From: Notolepis coatsorum
Lineage: Eukaryota; Chordata; Actinopteri; Aulopiformes; Paralepididae
Length of the DNA stretch: 64,000 nt
Assembly (NCBI GenBank): GCA_963971535.1
Contig: OZ020590.1
Location: forward strand, 154,418,177 to 154,482,176
Direction: 5' to 3'
The notes under the pieces were generated by a model, which was not told where the DNA came from, searched no databases, and saw only the letters and a list, made by a program, of their open reading frames with translations. Numbering within the stretch: the stretch's first letter is position 1; each line of letters starts with the position of its first letter. Made by a program: the position numbers and the translations under genes. Below are positions 45,635 to 56,587 of the stretch, in pieces.

Positions 45635-48600
45635 TCACAAAGTCAGGGGTCATGGTCGTCATTAAGCGAGTCGGGGAGCCTTGGCGACTCTATCAGCCTC
45701 GCCACGGGTCGGTTGTAGGTCCGCCCTTGGCCGAGCACTTCTGCCACTCTGACCTTTCCGTCGGCACCAGTGGTCACTTTGCTTACGCGGCCGGCCGGCC
45801 ACGCAGCTCGGGGTAGTGACTGGTCTATGGTCATGACGACTGGACGGGATGAAGGGGGGCTTAGGAGGGAGCGGGCCTGAGACTGCTTTGATCTGTGCTT
45901 GGCTGTGCTTTCTCCTCCTCCGTCTGTTTCTCTTGTTTGCTCTGTACCCCGTCTGAGGAGAAGCCGGTCCCGGCCGCCCCGTCAAGGAGTCGCTTGGGGT
46001 GCTGGGTTCGAGGTCAGCTACGTCTGGAGCGCAGCTGAGGGGGGTGGAATTCCGAACTCCCTCTGGTACCCACGGTTCTCTCACGGGCCTCTCGCTTAAT
46101 GTCAATAGCCTCTGCTGTACGGGGGAGAGGCCGGTGTCGCTCGCCTCTGTGTGTAGGCAGCGTGTAGACGTGGGTTGACTGTCAAGTCCGTAGAGGGGGC
46201 CCTGGAGCGTCCATCCCAGTCGGGTCTGAACCGCGACTGGGCATCCTTTGGGTCCGACGTGGGCCGCCTCAATTGGGAGAATGAGGTCCGCGTGGTCGGA
46301 GCCGATGAGCAGGGTCGGTGTGGCGCCGTCGATAAGCGGTATAGGTAGTTGACGTAGGTGCACATACTTAGCCATCAGCTGTGGGATGGGGTAGGTGTAC
46401 TGAGACAGGCCTATGTCGTGGCTAGTGAAGACGTTAGTTATACTATACTGCTTCTCGGGCTGGTCCACCGCTGCTATCTTGAAGGAGACCCTTTCACCCT
46501 TTATGGTCTTCTGGTCCCTTCTGATGGTGCGTATGGTCATTGTATCTTTGACACCTCGCAGGCCCAACTGGGCTGCTGCGGAAGCGAGGAGGAGAGTCTT
46601 TTCAGACCCATCGTCCAGGACGGCGTAAGTGTCCAGGACCTTGTCCTCGTAGCTCAGGAGCACTCTGACCACTTTGAGGAGCACACGGGGGGTCCCGCTA
46701 TGCTGGTCAATGTGGAGCACTCCTGTTGGTTGGTGGCCTTGGACCTTCTGGTGGGCTCCGCACCATGCTGCGCGGTAAGCGGCGCCCGCCTGGGCCGCCC
46801 CTGCGTGGTAAGCGGCGCCCGCCTGGGCCGCCTCACGCCACTGGTCCACTTGGACGGGGTTCAGTGTCTTATATTCGGCGCACTGTGCCAGCCAGTGTCC
46901 GCCGTCGCAGTAGGTACAGTAGGGAGCGGTCTGGTGGCTCTTCGGTACTGGTGCCACCGCCTCGGCATGGTACATCACCGCGACGGGCCCACTCTGTTGT
47001 CCTGGCTGACGCCTGTTGATGTCATGCAGGACCTCCAGGTGGGTGCCACCGCACCTGCTGCACTTCTTTTTCAAGCGGCACTCAGCTGCTAGGTGGCTGC
47101 GCGCGCAGCGGAAGCAGCGGCGGTGGTCCTTGACCCACTGACTCACATCATCCGTGGTCAGCTTCTTGAAATCTTCGCACTGATACAGCCGATGTTCTCC
47201 CTCACAGTACTGGCACTCAATCTTCCACTGGTCCTCTTTCGTCGAGGGGGTACTGTGGTTCTTGCTGCTCGGTACTGATTCTGATTGGTGCATGACGGTC
47301 ACCAATCTGCGGTTATCCGTTTGTCCCCGAGGTCCGAGTCTTGGGCTTGGTCCACTCCATACGAACGTGTCGAGTCGTAGGCTACTGACCTCCCTGGCGA
47401 GGAACTCAGATAGGTCTAGGAGGGATGCCTCTGGACCGTTGGGGTCGCGGTAGTCTCTCTGCCGCCTGAAGCGCTCTTGTCGGGCGGGAGGGAGCTTCTC
47501 TAATATCCTCTCTACGTTAGAGTTAGCGTACAGTTCGTAGATACCCTTTTCCTTTTGGGACCCCAGCATCCCTACCAGGGACTGTACCTTGACAGACAGG
47601 TCATCTAATGCTCTGTTGTCTCTGGCTGGGGGGAGACGGTCAATGTCTCTTATCTCCTGTATCACATAGTCCCATACGCGTCCATAACGTTGGTCGAGTG
47701 CTGCTAGAGCCGCTGTGTATGGGGTAGTAGAGTTGGCATAGGCCAGCGCTATATTGTGCGCTCGGGGCACCTTGAGGTGCTTCAGTAGGATCGCATACTT
47801 GTGGCGTTCATCAGCTACATCAACCATCATTGTCTCTAAGCACATCCGTAGCTCCGTGTACTGTGCTCGGTTCTCATGGGTGAAGTCTGGAAACGTCGGT
47901 GTGCCAAGGTACGATGCCATGGATGACTGGCACATCGGTGAGCGTTGGGGAAGAGGCCTCCTAGGCGAGTCTCCCCGTTCGTGTCGTCTTGGGCTGGTAC
48001 TTGGTGGGTACCGAAGGTCGGGTACCCAGGTGCTGTCCCTCGGGGCTGGCGGTGCGTCAAACTCACCCGTGAGTTGAGTCGGGGGTTTGTAGCGCAGGGC
48101 CTCGGGGCTGACTTCTGGGCTGTACTGGACCTCCTGGTCCAGAGTACGTTGCTGCTGGTCGGGGCTGTACTGGGCCTCCTGGGCCAGAGTACGTTGCTGC
48201 TGGTCGGCTTGACATTCCTCCTCTTCCTCCTCCTCTCCCTCTGCTAGGACCTGGAGTCTTCTGTTCAGTCTCTCGGCGTGGTCCGGTTCTTCCCGGTTGC
48301 TGGGTCTCGTATGGACCGGCCGGGAAGGGGGTTCGGAGACGTGGACAGGATCCTCCTGTTGGCGGAGTCCCGGGTCGCTTCGTCGGGTAGGGGAATGTGT
48401 CCTAGACCCATGTCTTGACGATCTCTGAGAGCTCTGTGCGGAGTGAGGGGGTGTCGCCATGGCAACCAGTTTGTCCATTAGCTCCGCCTGCAGCCGGTCG
48501 CGCTCTGCCTCGCGCTGGGCATGGGCTGCGTCGCGCGCTGCTTCGCGCTGGGCATTGGCGGCGTCGCGCTGCGCATTGGCGCTGGCCTGGGCGGCGTTGC

Positions 48601-49399
48601 GCTGTGCGTTGGCGGCGTTGCGCTGGGCATTGGCGCTGGCATGGGCGGCGTGGAGCTGTGCATTTGCGACGTCGCGCTGTGCATTGGCGGCGGCGTGCTG
48701 TGCATTGGCGGCGGCGTGCTGTGCATCGGCGCGGCTTCTCTCAATGTTCTCTTCTGTCTGGAGGCGTCTGGTCTCCAGTCTTATGCGGTCGTCTTCACTC
48801 CTTTGTTGCGCCTGGAAGCGCTCTCGCTCGCCTGCAAAATGTTCGCGCTCGCGCGTCTGTTGCGCTTGAAGTCGATCGCGTTCGGTGGAGGCTGCCAGGG
48901 TGGCGATGAGTGCTTGCGCCAGCATCTTGTCCGCCGCGCTGGGGGAAGACGCCGTTCGGGGCGATCGGCTCCCGGCAGTACTTGTTGGAGATCCGTTCTC
49001 CTGTTGCGTACCGAGGAGATCCATCTCCTGGGTGCGCGTCTCTTCTTGTGGTGGGTCGGGTTCCATCCCGGGAGGGCTTTCTTTATCCTGGAGCTCTCCG
49101 GGGACTACCTTGTCGACGTTGTCGGGGGATAAAGTCGTGTCAGTTCCCTCCTGGTCCCCACCGTGAGCTTGGTCAGTTACATTAGAACCCACTAGGGCCT
49201 CTGTGGTCGGGGTATCCTGGTTGATAGGGTCTGACATAATTTTACTATCCGCTTTAGTTATTTTATCCGTATTTAATTTCCCTTTAAAGCTAGGTATTGG
49301 ACTGACAGCGTATGCCTCTAGATAGGGAGGTGGCTGCCGTCTGCGCTGCGGGCGATCTAGCTTAGGAGAACCGTTTGTGGAGTGTTCGTCATCGGCCAT
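45635..49399 (-). pseudogene. gag-pol region of BEL/Pao element 3 (broken)
   Basis: Minus-strand frame beginning MADDEHSTNGSPKLDRPQRR. Recognised parts are a long alanine- and glutamine-rich coiled-coil with many NAQRNAA and NAQHAAA repeats (about 48480-48850), a DUF1759 Gag core (FPDFTHENRAQYTELRMCLE, about 47520-47930), two cysteine-rich zinc-knuckle regions (CFRCARSHLAAEC, and a further CTYCDGGHWLAQC; about 46880-47220), a DUF1758 retropepsin-like domain (YAVLDDGSEKT, about 46200-46690) and sequence like the end of the polyprotein near the polypurine tract. The extra zinc-knuckle and the coiled-coil expansion distinguish it from elements 1 and 2. About two breaks; fossil. Confidence 0.9.
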
Positions 49400-49443
49400 G
49401 TCAATATTAATATTATATTAATATTACGCTAATTATAATCCGG

Positions 49444-49457
49444 GGCTCGAAGGACCA
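49444..49457 (-). promoter_or_regulatory. Primer-binding site, tRNA-Tyr
   Basis: The complement of ggctcgaaggacca: 14 bases match the tRNA-Tyr 3' end, two bases from the 5' LTR. The match is shorter than in elements 1 and 2. Confidence 0.82.
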
Positions 49458-49459
49458 AT

Positions 49460-50694
49460 TGTAACTGAGGGGTACAATTCCCTGACTGTATTAATCAAGT
49501 ATTGGTATCATTAAACCACTACCGTCTTATGTACATTACTGGCCATACTGTACACAAGTATATCAGATGAGAACACTTCCACAATGAAACGGTTTCCACA
49601 CAAATACTCGTTTAGAATATTTATTACAGCAAAGGATATTATAACAATACTTTAATTGCGCTTATAAGGCAAATAGAATGTGCATAGGCAAATCAATAAT
49701 GAATGTTAGGAATTATCTATGGTACTCAGGGGAGATACTGGAGATACTGAAAGGGGGGTACTACCGGTTGTAAGCCAGCAGGGGGAGGCAATGCTCTATA
49801 CAAAGTCAATGGTTCCACAGGGAGCTTCAATAGGCACCTGGAGACGGTATATTGCTCCCTGCTCCGCGGGGAAAAGCAGCCGCTGTAATTCCAGTATGCA
49901 GCAGCACAGGTGGAAGCCGTGGAGTCTCTGCTCCGACAGAGACGGGCTCGAGTGATGTCCTCACGGGCATGTGTAGATCCCACAGCAGTGGGTGTAGACG
50001 GTTCTCTGCTCCAGCAGCTTGGTCAAAGTAATGAAGAATAATAATCCTGCCGGAAAGGGCTCTGCAATCACCGGTGTAAATCCTCTGTGTAAATCCTCCG
50101 TGGTCCACGGTAGTTCACAGTTGAACTTGACGTTACTATCCTATTAGCACGCGGCAATAAGTGCTCTATGTAGACACACAATTACCCACTTCACGTGGTC
50201 TTTGACTCGTAATGAAGGCTTACTAGTAAATAGCGAACGATACGTTGAACAAACGTAGTAGGATAACACGACTCTATTTGAGGCAATACAAGCCCTACTC
50301 TACCGCACGTTGCATAGTGTGGTCAGGCGTCCAACTCGAACCGAAAGGGACTGAAAAGGAAAACCTGTATTCGTTGCGCCAGATTTATATGTACGGGGGA
50401 TAAACGAGTGCCAGCCTGCTCACTGTCTCGTAGCCTTGGGCAGAAGCGGGCATGCACAGACATGTCGTGTCGGTAGCTTTCAAGTCGGCTCTGGGGGGTA
50501 AGTCACTGGCGCCTGGTGGCACGCCATCCAATAGGAGAATGAAATATTATGGGCTGTGTAACTACTAGGTTAAAGGGACATTCCGTGTATATGTACAAAG
50601 AATACACAAGGGATATCAAACGATATACAAATATTATGCAATATATATCAATCAATAAATACATATATTCGGTTTAATCTGACCCTTTGTAACA
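49460..50694 (-). repeat. 5' LTR of BEL/Pao element 3
   Basis: 1235 bases, almost identical to 44278-45540. Confidence 0.94.
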
Positions 50695-50740
50695 ATAGGC
50701 AATACAATTTGATCTGAATATAAAAATGAGAAAAAAAAGC

Positions 50741-51229
50741 TTTGTTTTATTTGTCACATATAAGGTACATGTACATTACAGTGAAATGCTTGGTTCTGTA
50801 TGTGTGTTAGTAGTGTGAGTTACATAATGTCTGTTTGCATGCCTACATGTTGCTGATGTTACATTGTCCCTGTCAGCATTCTTTTTCCTGTATTCTGTAT
50901 TGTATTCTCCCATCCTATTATGTATATCCCCACTTTTGCCAATAGCCCTAACCACTTTTAACTATGCTGTTATATTCAAATACTGTTATAATTATGCTCT
51001 TAAAATGTCTAAAATGTCTCTCTCTATTCTGGCATTTAACAGCTTGCCTAGGGACTACAGTTGAAAACGAGCTACCCGGCTAACACTGGCATAATTATTT
51101 ACAGTGGTGGTACTTTGTCTTATTACTGTAGAATAATGTGCACTGTCAAACCTGTCCCTAGTCAAATACACTTAAATACTAAAAAATTATAATAATAAAA
51201 GACTGGTGGGGAGAATTAGACCGAATACA
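50741..51229 (+). mobile_element. Retroposon UTR fragments
   Basis: ttttatttgtcacatataag and cattacagtgaaatgcttgg form a common fish retroposon piece. From about 50870, a LINE 3' UTR runs through cctagggactacagttgaaa and cgagctacccggctaacact to an AT-rich end near 51200. No coding part is visible. Confidence 0.55.
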
Positions 51230-51343
51230 CAAAAAATAAGCTGTGGATTTTCTAGCCAAGAACGAGCCAATTATCGCAAACCCAGCTGACAAAGGAGGCA
51301 CAGCGGTGTTAATGGAGAAGGACCAATATGTTGAAGAAGCCTG
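51230..51343 (+). mobile_element. Penelope-like element fragment
   Basis: Plus-strand translation gives FLAKNEPIIANPADKGGTAV and LMEKDQYVEEAW. PADKGGxxVxM followed by a tyrosine and an EA pair is the start of the Penelope-like (Neptune/Poseidon type) reverse transcriptase. Only about 35 codons remain. Confidence 0.6.
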
Positions 51344-51345
51344 GA

Positions 51346-51425
51346 TAAGATAAGATATTCCTTTATTGATCCCCTTCAGGCATCATAGCAGCATGGGGGG
51401 AGGGGAGGTACATGGTAGTAGAAGA
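51346..51425 (-). mobile_element. LINE tail fragment
   Basis: gataagataagatattcctt and tattgatccccttcaggcat match the tail and UTR of the LINE at 330. Confidence 0.7.
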
Positions 51426-51614
51426 CTTCGTGAAACAGGTGGTCTTTCAGACTGTCTCCCGGCTGAGATCCGCTTCACCCACATCCTTGGACTTGTGGAG
51501 GAATAATATACTGTCCTCTCCCTCAGTTGAGGTCTTTCACCCTCCCCCCCCCCAAATGTGTATCCCATCCCTTCCCCCAAATCTACAGTTTATGGTGTGT
51601 GTCCCCTTCTGACT

Positions 51615-52150
51615 ATACATTTACATTTTACATTTAGTCATTTAGCTGACGCTTTTATCCAAAGCGACTTACAAGTTCTGTTGTTCTATCAGCTGAGTAA
51701 CAATGTTCATCAGAGTGTTGAGTGCTACAGTGTAGGTTAGTATATTAGGACAAGTGCATGACAGTAAGGTTAGGATTATTATAATTTAATTTGTATCTTA
51801 TTTTTTTTCATTTCAGATAATGGTTGAAGAAGTGCGTCTTTAGTCGACGGCGAAAGATTGGACGGGTTTCGGCTGTCCTAACTGTGGTGGGCAGGCAGTT
51901 CGTTCCAAAGGGCGGCTTCTCCTTGATGACCCTCCCGGAGCTCGGATAGGAGTGGGTCTGAGGCGGCCAGAAGACGCAGAACGTAGGGGTCTTGAGGGAG
52001 TTTGTAGTTAGAGACCATTGACCGGAGGTAGGCGGGAGCGGTTCCCTTTGCCGCACGGTATGCCAGGTCGAGGGCTTTGAAGCGGATACGTGCGACAATG
52101 GGGAGCCAGTGCAGGTCCCTGAGAAGTGGGGTGACATGGGCCGACTGCGG
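51615..52150 (-). mobile_element. LINE 3' end (CR1/L2-type)
   Basis: Minus-strand frames encode HVTPLLRDLHWLPIVARIRF, KALDLAYRAAKGTAPAYLRS and, after a frame change, VRTAETRPIFRRRLKTHFFN, the reverse-transcriptase C-terminus. The 3' UTR follows, ending in the conserved fish tail (complement of acatttagtcatttagctga). The same family is at 12516 (UTR only) and 62962 (plus strand). Confidence 0.8.
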
Positions 52151-52151
52151 T

Positions 52152-52351
52152 AGGTTTGAAATCTATGACTATAAAGGAGCCCCTCTCTCTCTGATTCTCT
52201 CTCTCTTACTTCCGGGTCTCTTAGCTAGTAGCTTGGACGAGAGCCATTCAGCCATACCTCTGACTATTTAGTGTGTATTGATCATTCTGAGTTAATAAAT
52301 CGTATTAACCGAATCCATTCGGACTGAGTAAGTTATTACGCGTTTCCCACA
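52152..52351 (+). repeat. Possible LTR fragment
   Basis: A TATA-like ctatgactataaaggagccc, a pyrimidine-rich stretch, gagttaataaatcg (polyadenylation-like) and an end in cgtttcccaca resemble the promoter-to-end half of an LTR. No partner LTR, primer site or target duplication was found, so it is at most a truncated solo LTR of an unknown family. Confidence 0.3.
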
Positions 52352-52352
52352 G

Positions 52353-52500
52353 ACTCCTTCAAGACGGCCCCGAAAACCCACCTGTACACACACGAAGGCC
52401 TATGGCCTCTAGTCGTCTCCCCGTCCTTTATTGTGATTGTTATTCATTATGTGTCTTTTGTTGCCTTGTAAAGCATCCTTGGGTTTCTGGAAAAGGCGTC
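52353..52500 (+). mobile_element. LINE 3' end fragment
   Basis: Translation gives DSFKTAPKTHLYTHEG, then a UTR with tgtaaagcatccttgggttt, typical of CR1/L2-type LINE ends. Confidence 0.55.
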
Positions 52501-53095
52501 ATCGTCACGGCCCTGGCCTCGAGGACCCTGCCGTGCGCTGCGACATGTTCAAGTGCCCTCGCTCCTCGACTCCCAAGGAGAGCCATAAAGGTCAAAGCAG
52601 CAGTTTATTGATTTCTTTCTTTAATGATTCAGAGCAGAGCAGTGCCCAAACAAAACCAACATCACTTACTTTAAATCCCTAAGCCTCCTAACAAAAACAA
52701 AATGGAAATACTAAATCAAACTTGTAAATAGAAAAACACGAGGAAATAAGTGTTCAAAGTAAAACACATCTGTTTTTTTATTTTATTAGACAAGGTTATT
52801 TACCTTATGTTTAAAGAGAAAAAGACATACTCTATATACTACCACTGTAACCTTTCACCACAGGTCACATAATACTACAAAATGAAAGTTGTGGGTTACC
52901 AGCATCACACAGTATTACAAAGTCAGCGCTGCAGGATCAAAACACAAATCATCAGAAGGTTGTTAGGAGTGGAGGAGCGACAGAGAGAGGACTTGACAGG
53001 ACTGGAGTTTAAATCTACTGGCTGGACCAATCAGCTCCTCTCTCTGGGAATCAGTCCGCCAGCCAATCAGAGGAACCCCACCTGCAGCTTATCAC
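52501..53095. other. Unassigned spacer
   Basis: No recognised repeat or gene. The short frames (81 codons at 52437 and 96 codons at 52882) show no familiar motif. Confidence 0.4.
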
Positions 53096-53139
53096 CCCCC
53101 CCCCGCCCCCCCCCCCCCCCCCCCACACACACACACAGA
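53096..53139. repeat. C run followed by (CA)n
   Basis: C-rich runs at 53096-53124 and a short CA repeat at about 53125-53139. Confidence 0.9.
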
Positions 53140-53252
53140 CTAATTGCTCACACTGGGAAGGAAGAGGAGTAGGTTAACTGACAATACATTACAATAAATT
53201 AGCCAAGGGTCATCATAACACTATATAAATCCAAGTTATTATTATTATTATT

Positions 53253-53404
53253 ATTAGTGGCTAAGGAAGTAGAGCGCTCATCTGGTAATCAGAAGGTTCG
53301 CTGTTTGATTCCAGCTCCTCCCAGCAGCGTGTCGAAGTGTCCTTGAGCACTTAACCCCCGAACTGCTCCCGAATAGCAAGTTGGCACCTTCCATGGTTGC
53401 CTCC
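53253..53404 (+). mobile_element. tRNA-headed SINE, family 1, copy 3
   Basis: gtggctaaggaagtagagcg, ctcatctggtaatcagaagg, tttgattccagctcctccca and gtgtcgaagtgtccttgagc follow the SINE order. The copy stops after tggttgcctccgtg, where the family normally continues with tgtgtgaatgtgtg, and a 27-bp array takes over. Confidence 0.82.
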
Positions 53405-54207
53405 GTGTAGTCAGACAGGCAGGGGTCATACATGGAGTCAGACAGGCAGGGGTCATACATGGAGTCAGACAGGCAGGGGTCATACATGGAGTCAGACAGG
53501 CAGGGGTCATACATGGAGTCAGACAGGCAGGGGTCATACATGGAGTCAGACAGGCAGGGGTCATACATGGAGTCAGACAGACAGGGGTCATACATGGAGT
53601 CAGACAGGCAGGGGTCATACATGGAGTCAGACAGGCAGGGGTCATACATGGAGTCAGACAGGCAGGGGTCATACATGGAGTCAGACAGGCAGGGGTCATA
53701 CATGGAGTCAGACAGACAGGGGTCATACATGGAGTCAGACAGGCAGGGGTCATACATGGAGTCAGACAGGCAGGGGTCATACATGGAGTCAGACAGGCAG
53801 GGGTCATACATGGAGTCAGACAGGCAGGGGTCATACATGGAGTCAGACAGGCAGGGGTCATACATGGAGTCAGACAGGCAGGGGTCATACATGGAGTCAG
53901 ACAGGCAGGGGTCATACATGGAGTCAGACAGGCAGGGGTCATACATGGAGTCAGACAGGCAGGGGTCATACATGGAGTCAGACAGGCAGGGGTTATACAT
54001 GGAGTCAGACAGGCAGGGGTCATACATGGAGTCAGACAGGCAGGGGTCATACATGGAGTCAGACAGGCAGGGGTCATACATGTAGTCAGACAGACAGGGG
54101 TCATACATGGAGTCAGACAGACAGGGGTCATACATGGAGTCAGACAGGCAGGGGTCATACATGTAGTCAGACAGACAGGGGTCATACATGGAGTCAGACA
54201 GGCATGG
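53405..54207. repeat. 27-bp minisatellite, about 30 copies
   Basis: The unit gtcagacaggcaggggtcat plus acatgga repeats with few variants (g to a at one site, tgtag for tggag). Nine codons per unit keep both strands open, for example PCLSDSMYD on the minus strand. Confidence 0.97.
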
Positions 54208-54229
54208 GTAGTAGCACACAGCAGGGTCC

Positions 54230-54487
54230 TCCTTCCAAAACAGATCATACACTACAGATTCCTCCTTCCAAAACAGATCATACACTACAGATTCCTCCTT
54301 CCAAAACAGATCATACACTACAGATTCCTCCTTCCAAAACAGATCATACACTACAGATTCCTCCTTCCAAAACAGATCATACACTACAGATTCCTCCTTC
54401 CAAAACAGATCATACACTACAGATTCCTCCTTCCAAAACAGATCATACACTACAGATTCCTCCTTCCAAAACAGATCATACACAGCA
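54230..54487. repeat. 33-bp minisatellite, about 8 copies
   Basis: The unit begins ctccttccaaaacagatcat and continues acactacagattc, nearly invariant. It lies about 20 bases from the 27-bp array. The minus-strand peptide YDLFWKEESVV is a by-product. Confidence 0.96.
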
Positions 54488-55130
54488 GAACGTTGTGTTC
54501 TCTCTACTCATCACGTCCACCAGGAATTTGGCGGTCAAGGTTCTCAAATTTGAATTAGACACAGGTGCCGTTACTCTGGTCGATTGGGCCGGGCTTCGGC
54601 CTGATTGTTGTAAAGGCTGGTTTTGTCACTGGAACTCCTAATATGGGCATGTACACACACACATGTAGAAACGATTGAAATGTATGCAATTCAGTAATAT
54701 ATGTTATATGATTGCAATGAGTTACGAAAGCTGTGAGAAACTTCGTTTTGGAATGTTTTTCAAATGTGATTGTAAAGGTGAGTTACAATCATGTGGTCAG
54801 ATACACTGTATTGTGACTTTATGCATTGCAACAACATTATGTTAGAATGATATTATTTCATTTGAATTGGTTGTTAAATTAGGTGTGTATGGACATAAAT
54901 GTGTGGCCATACAGTTACGCACAGGTAAGTATTCTTTAGCTACTTCATATAGTTTGATTATTGTATCATGGAGCGATTTAAAATGTCCAAGAGTTATCAA
55001 GCTCTTGATTTTGAATTTAACCCATGATAAATATCAGCTCTACCTGTGATTATTAAGAGCAGCAGAGTAGACTGGTGCGTGAGGGAATCGCTGCTCTCCG
55101 TAGTATCTGTGGTATGACGTATATCATGCC
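54488..55130. other. Mostly unassigned, with block shared with 36917
   Basis: ccaagagttatcaagctctt, aacccatgataaatatcagc and tctacctgtgattatt (54985-55052) match 36917-36999. The rest is unrecognised AT-rich sequence. Confidence 0.5.
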
Positions 55131-55132
55131 AG

Positions 55133-56065
55133 TTAGATTAGATTAGATTAGATTCTTTAATGACCGCCCAGCCAGGCTGGTGGAATTAGTTTTCAGTGCA
55201 GCATTGTTCCAACATAGAACATATAACATCACTTACAATACATACATACTACATGCAGTTAAATACATAGATACATAATTACAAAGACCACAATATCACA
55301 GTTTATGTCCATGTCCATAGCAACAGAGGTAGGGGGGGGGGGTGCTACAGGGAGTTCAGTGTCCGTGTTATGTATACTTTCACATGGTGGATTACTGTCT
55401 GTGGTGTATATTCACATTGTGGTTTAAGTGTGTTGTCACTAGTTGGTGGTTGTGATTGACACACTGTTTCTTTCTGTGTTTTTTTCCCCCTTGTAATTAA
55501 AATTGCCGCTTTTTGTAATTAACCCATGTGTGGTGATGAGGCACCACGCCCTATGTAACCAGGCCAGAGTGCAGTCTGCAGCTGTCGCTCGTGTCGCTCG
55601 TCACAGTTCTCCAGAGTCTCACCTGAAGTGCTCACTTGTGCTCTCACTGCCTTTCCACCATTTTGACAATTTTAGCTGTTTGTCCATTTTTGCTTTGTTC
55701 TATTTTTTGCCAATGTGCCTTATTTTTGTTATATCCTGAACTATGGAGTCTGGAGCACCCAGCGTCCCATTCTTTTTTGTTCTTCAAATAGTTATCAAAT
55801 AAATACTGTTATTTTTGGTAACACTTGTCCGTTTTCCCGTGTCCACCATTTTACATTCAAGGCCTACCGTGGAAACAAGCCATATTTTCCTGACTGCTCA
55901 GGCCTTAGGGCAAGTCAACTATAGGCTTGAATGTAACAGTCCGTATGGCAGTGGGGAAGAAGCTGTTTTTAAAGCGGGATGTTTTGGTGGTCAGGGATCT
56001 GTAGCGCCTCCCGGAGGGCAGCAGCTGGAAGATGTGGTGTGCTGGGTGAGTGGGGTCAGAGATGA
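55133..56065 (-). mobile_element. LINE 3' end with TTAGA-type tail, interrupted
   Basis: gattagattagattcttta, atgaccgcccagccaggctg and gtggaattagttttcagtgc form the 3' end. Beyond about 55360 the sequence departs, and at about 55935 agtccgtatggcagtgggga and agaagctgtttttaaagcgg resume the LINE C-terminal region (complement). About 570 bases are therefore probably inserted between them. Confidence 0.5.
55851..55936. repeat. Short inverted repeat (hairpin)
   Basis: ttacattcaaggccta and taggcttgaatgtaa form an inverted pair about 85 bases across, at the right edge of the probable insertion. Confidence 0.7.
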
Positions 56066-56289
56066 TTTTTCACGTCCTTGTATCTTGTGGGTATCTTGTG
56101 TACACTGCACCTGTGTATACTGTTTACGCTACTTTACCCATAGTATATTATATTCAGATTTGAATTATTTATCGCCCATATTGTAACATATAATATAACT
56201 GATAGGGTATACAGATCTGCACCTTTTATTACACTGTTTACTCTCTCATATTCTTATATTAATTAAATGTATTAGGTTATCTATTAAAT

Positions 56290-56458
56290 TAATTAAAAAC
56301 TGTTCATTTTTATTATAATTGTATAGCCTATATTTATGTCTTTCTACTATTACCCTGCCCATATCTGCTGTACCCCCCCCCCCACCCCCCTGCCCCATGC
56401 TGCTATGACGCCCACATTTCCCCCAAGGGGATCAATAAAGGAATATCTTATCTTATCT
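56290..56458 (+). mobile_element. LINE 3' end, TTATC tail
   Basis: tgtctttctactattaccct, a C run, gctgctatgacgcccacatt, aaggggatcaataaaggaat and atcttatcttatct: the plus-strand version of the family at 330 and 44175. Confidence 0.75.
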
Positions 56459-56587
56459 CTTTCACCTTGCTGTTCCTCTCTCTCTCTCTCCACTCACCGC
56501 AAATGGACTACGATGTATGCGTATATATCATTGACAAAGAACATCCCACCTTTCATCTGTACCTTCACACGCACTGTACATAATAGA

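Larger units (their letters stand above)
44278..50694 (-). mobile_element. BEL/Pao LTR retrotransposon, element 3 (broken)
   Basis: Minus-strand element. LTRs are 49460-50694 (5' LTR, 1235 bases) and 44278-45540 (3' LTR, 1263 bases), starting TGTTACAAAGG and ending GGGGTACA-type CAGTTACA on that strand. The 5-bp duplication atagg flanks it (44273-44277 and 50695-50699). The polypurine tract agggggcggc is the complement of 45541-45550. The LTRs differ at about four bases plus one length difference of 28 bases, so it is a recent insertion. The coding region is the shortest of the three and has about two breaks. Confidence 0.94.
44175..50740 (-). mobile_element. LINE 3' end split by BEL/Pao element 3
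   Basis: The left part (44175-44277: gagatttattgatcctgatt, gggaaatgtgggcgtcatag, gggcagggtaatagtagaaa) and the right part (50700-50740: caatacaatttgatctgaat, ataaaaatgag) together follow the order seen, inverted, at 56290-56458. The BEL/Pao copy therefore landed inside this older LINE tail. Confidence 0.7.

Noticed and set aside
52437-52682. Possible host exon, 81 codons
   Set aside because: It begins inside a LINE 3' end and shows no known domain or splice context.
53278-54641. Frames of about 400 codons on both strands over the 27- and 33-base arrays
   Set aside because: Both periods are multiples of three, so any stop-free unit stays open. The minus-strand frame runs into a SINE and the plus-strand frame into unrelated DNA, with no conserved start or domain.
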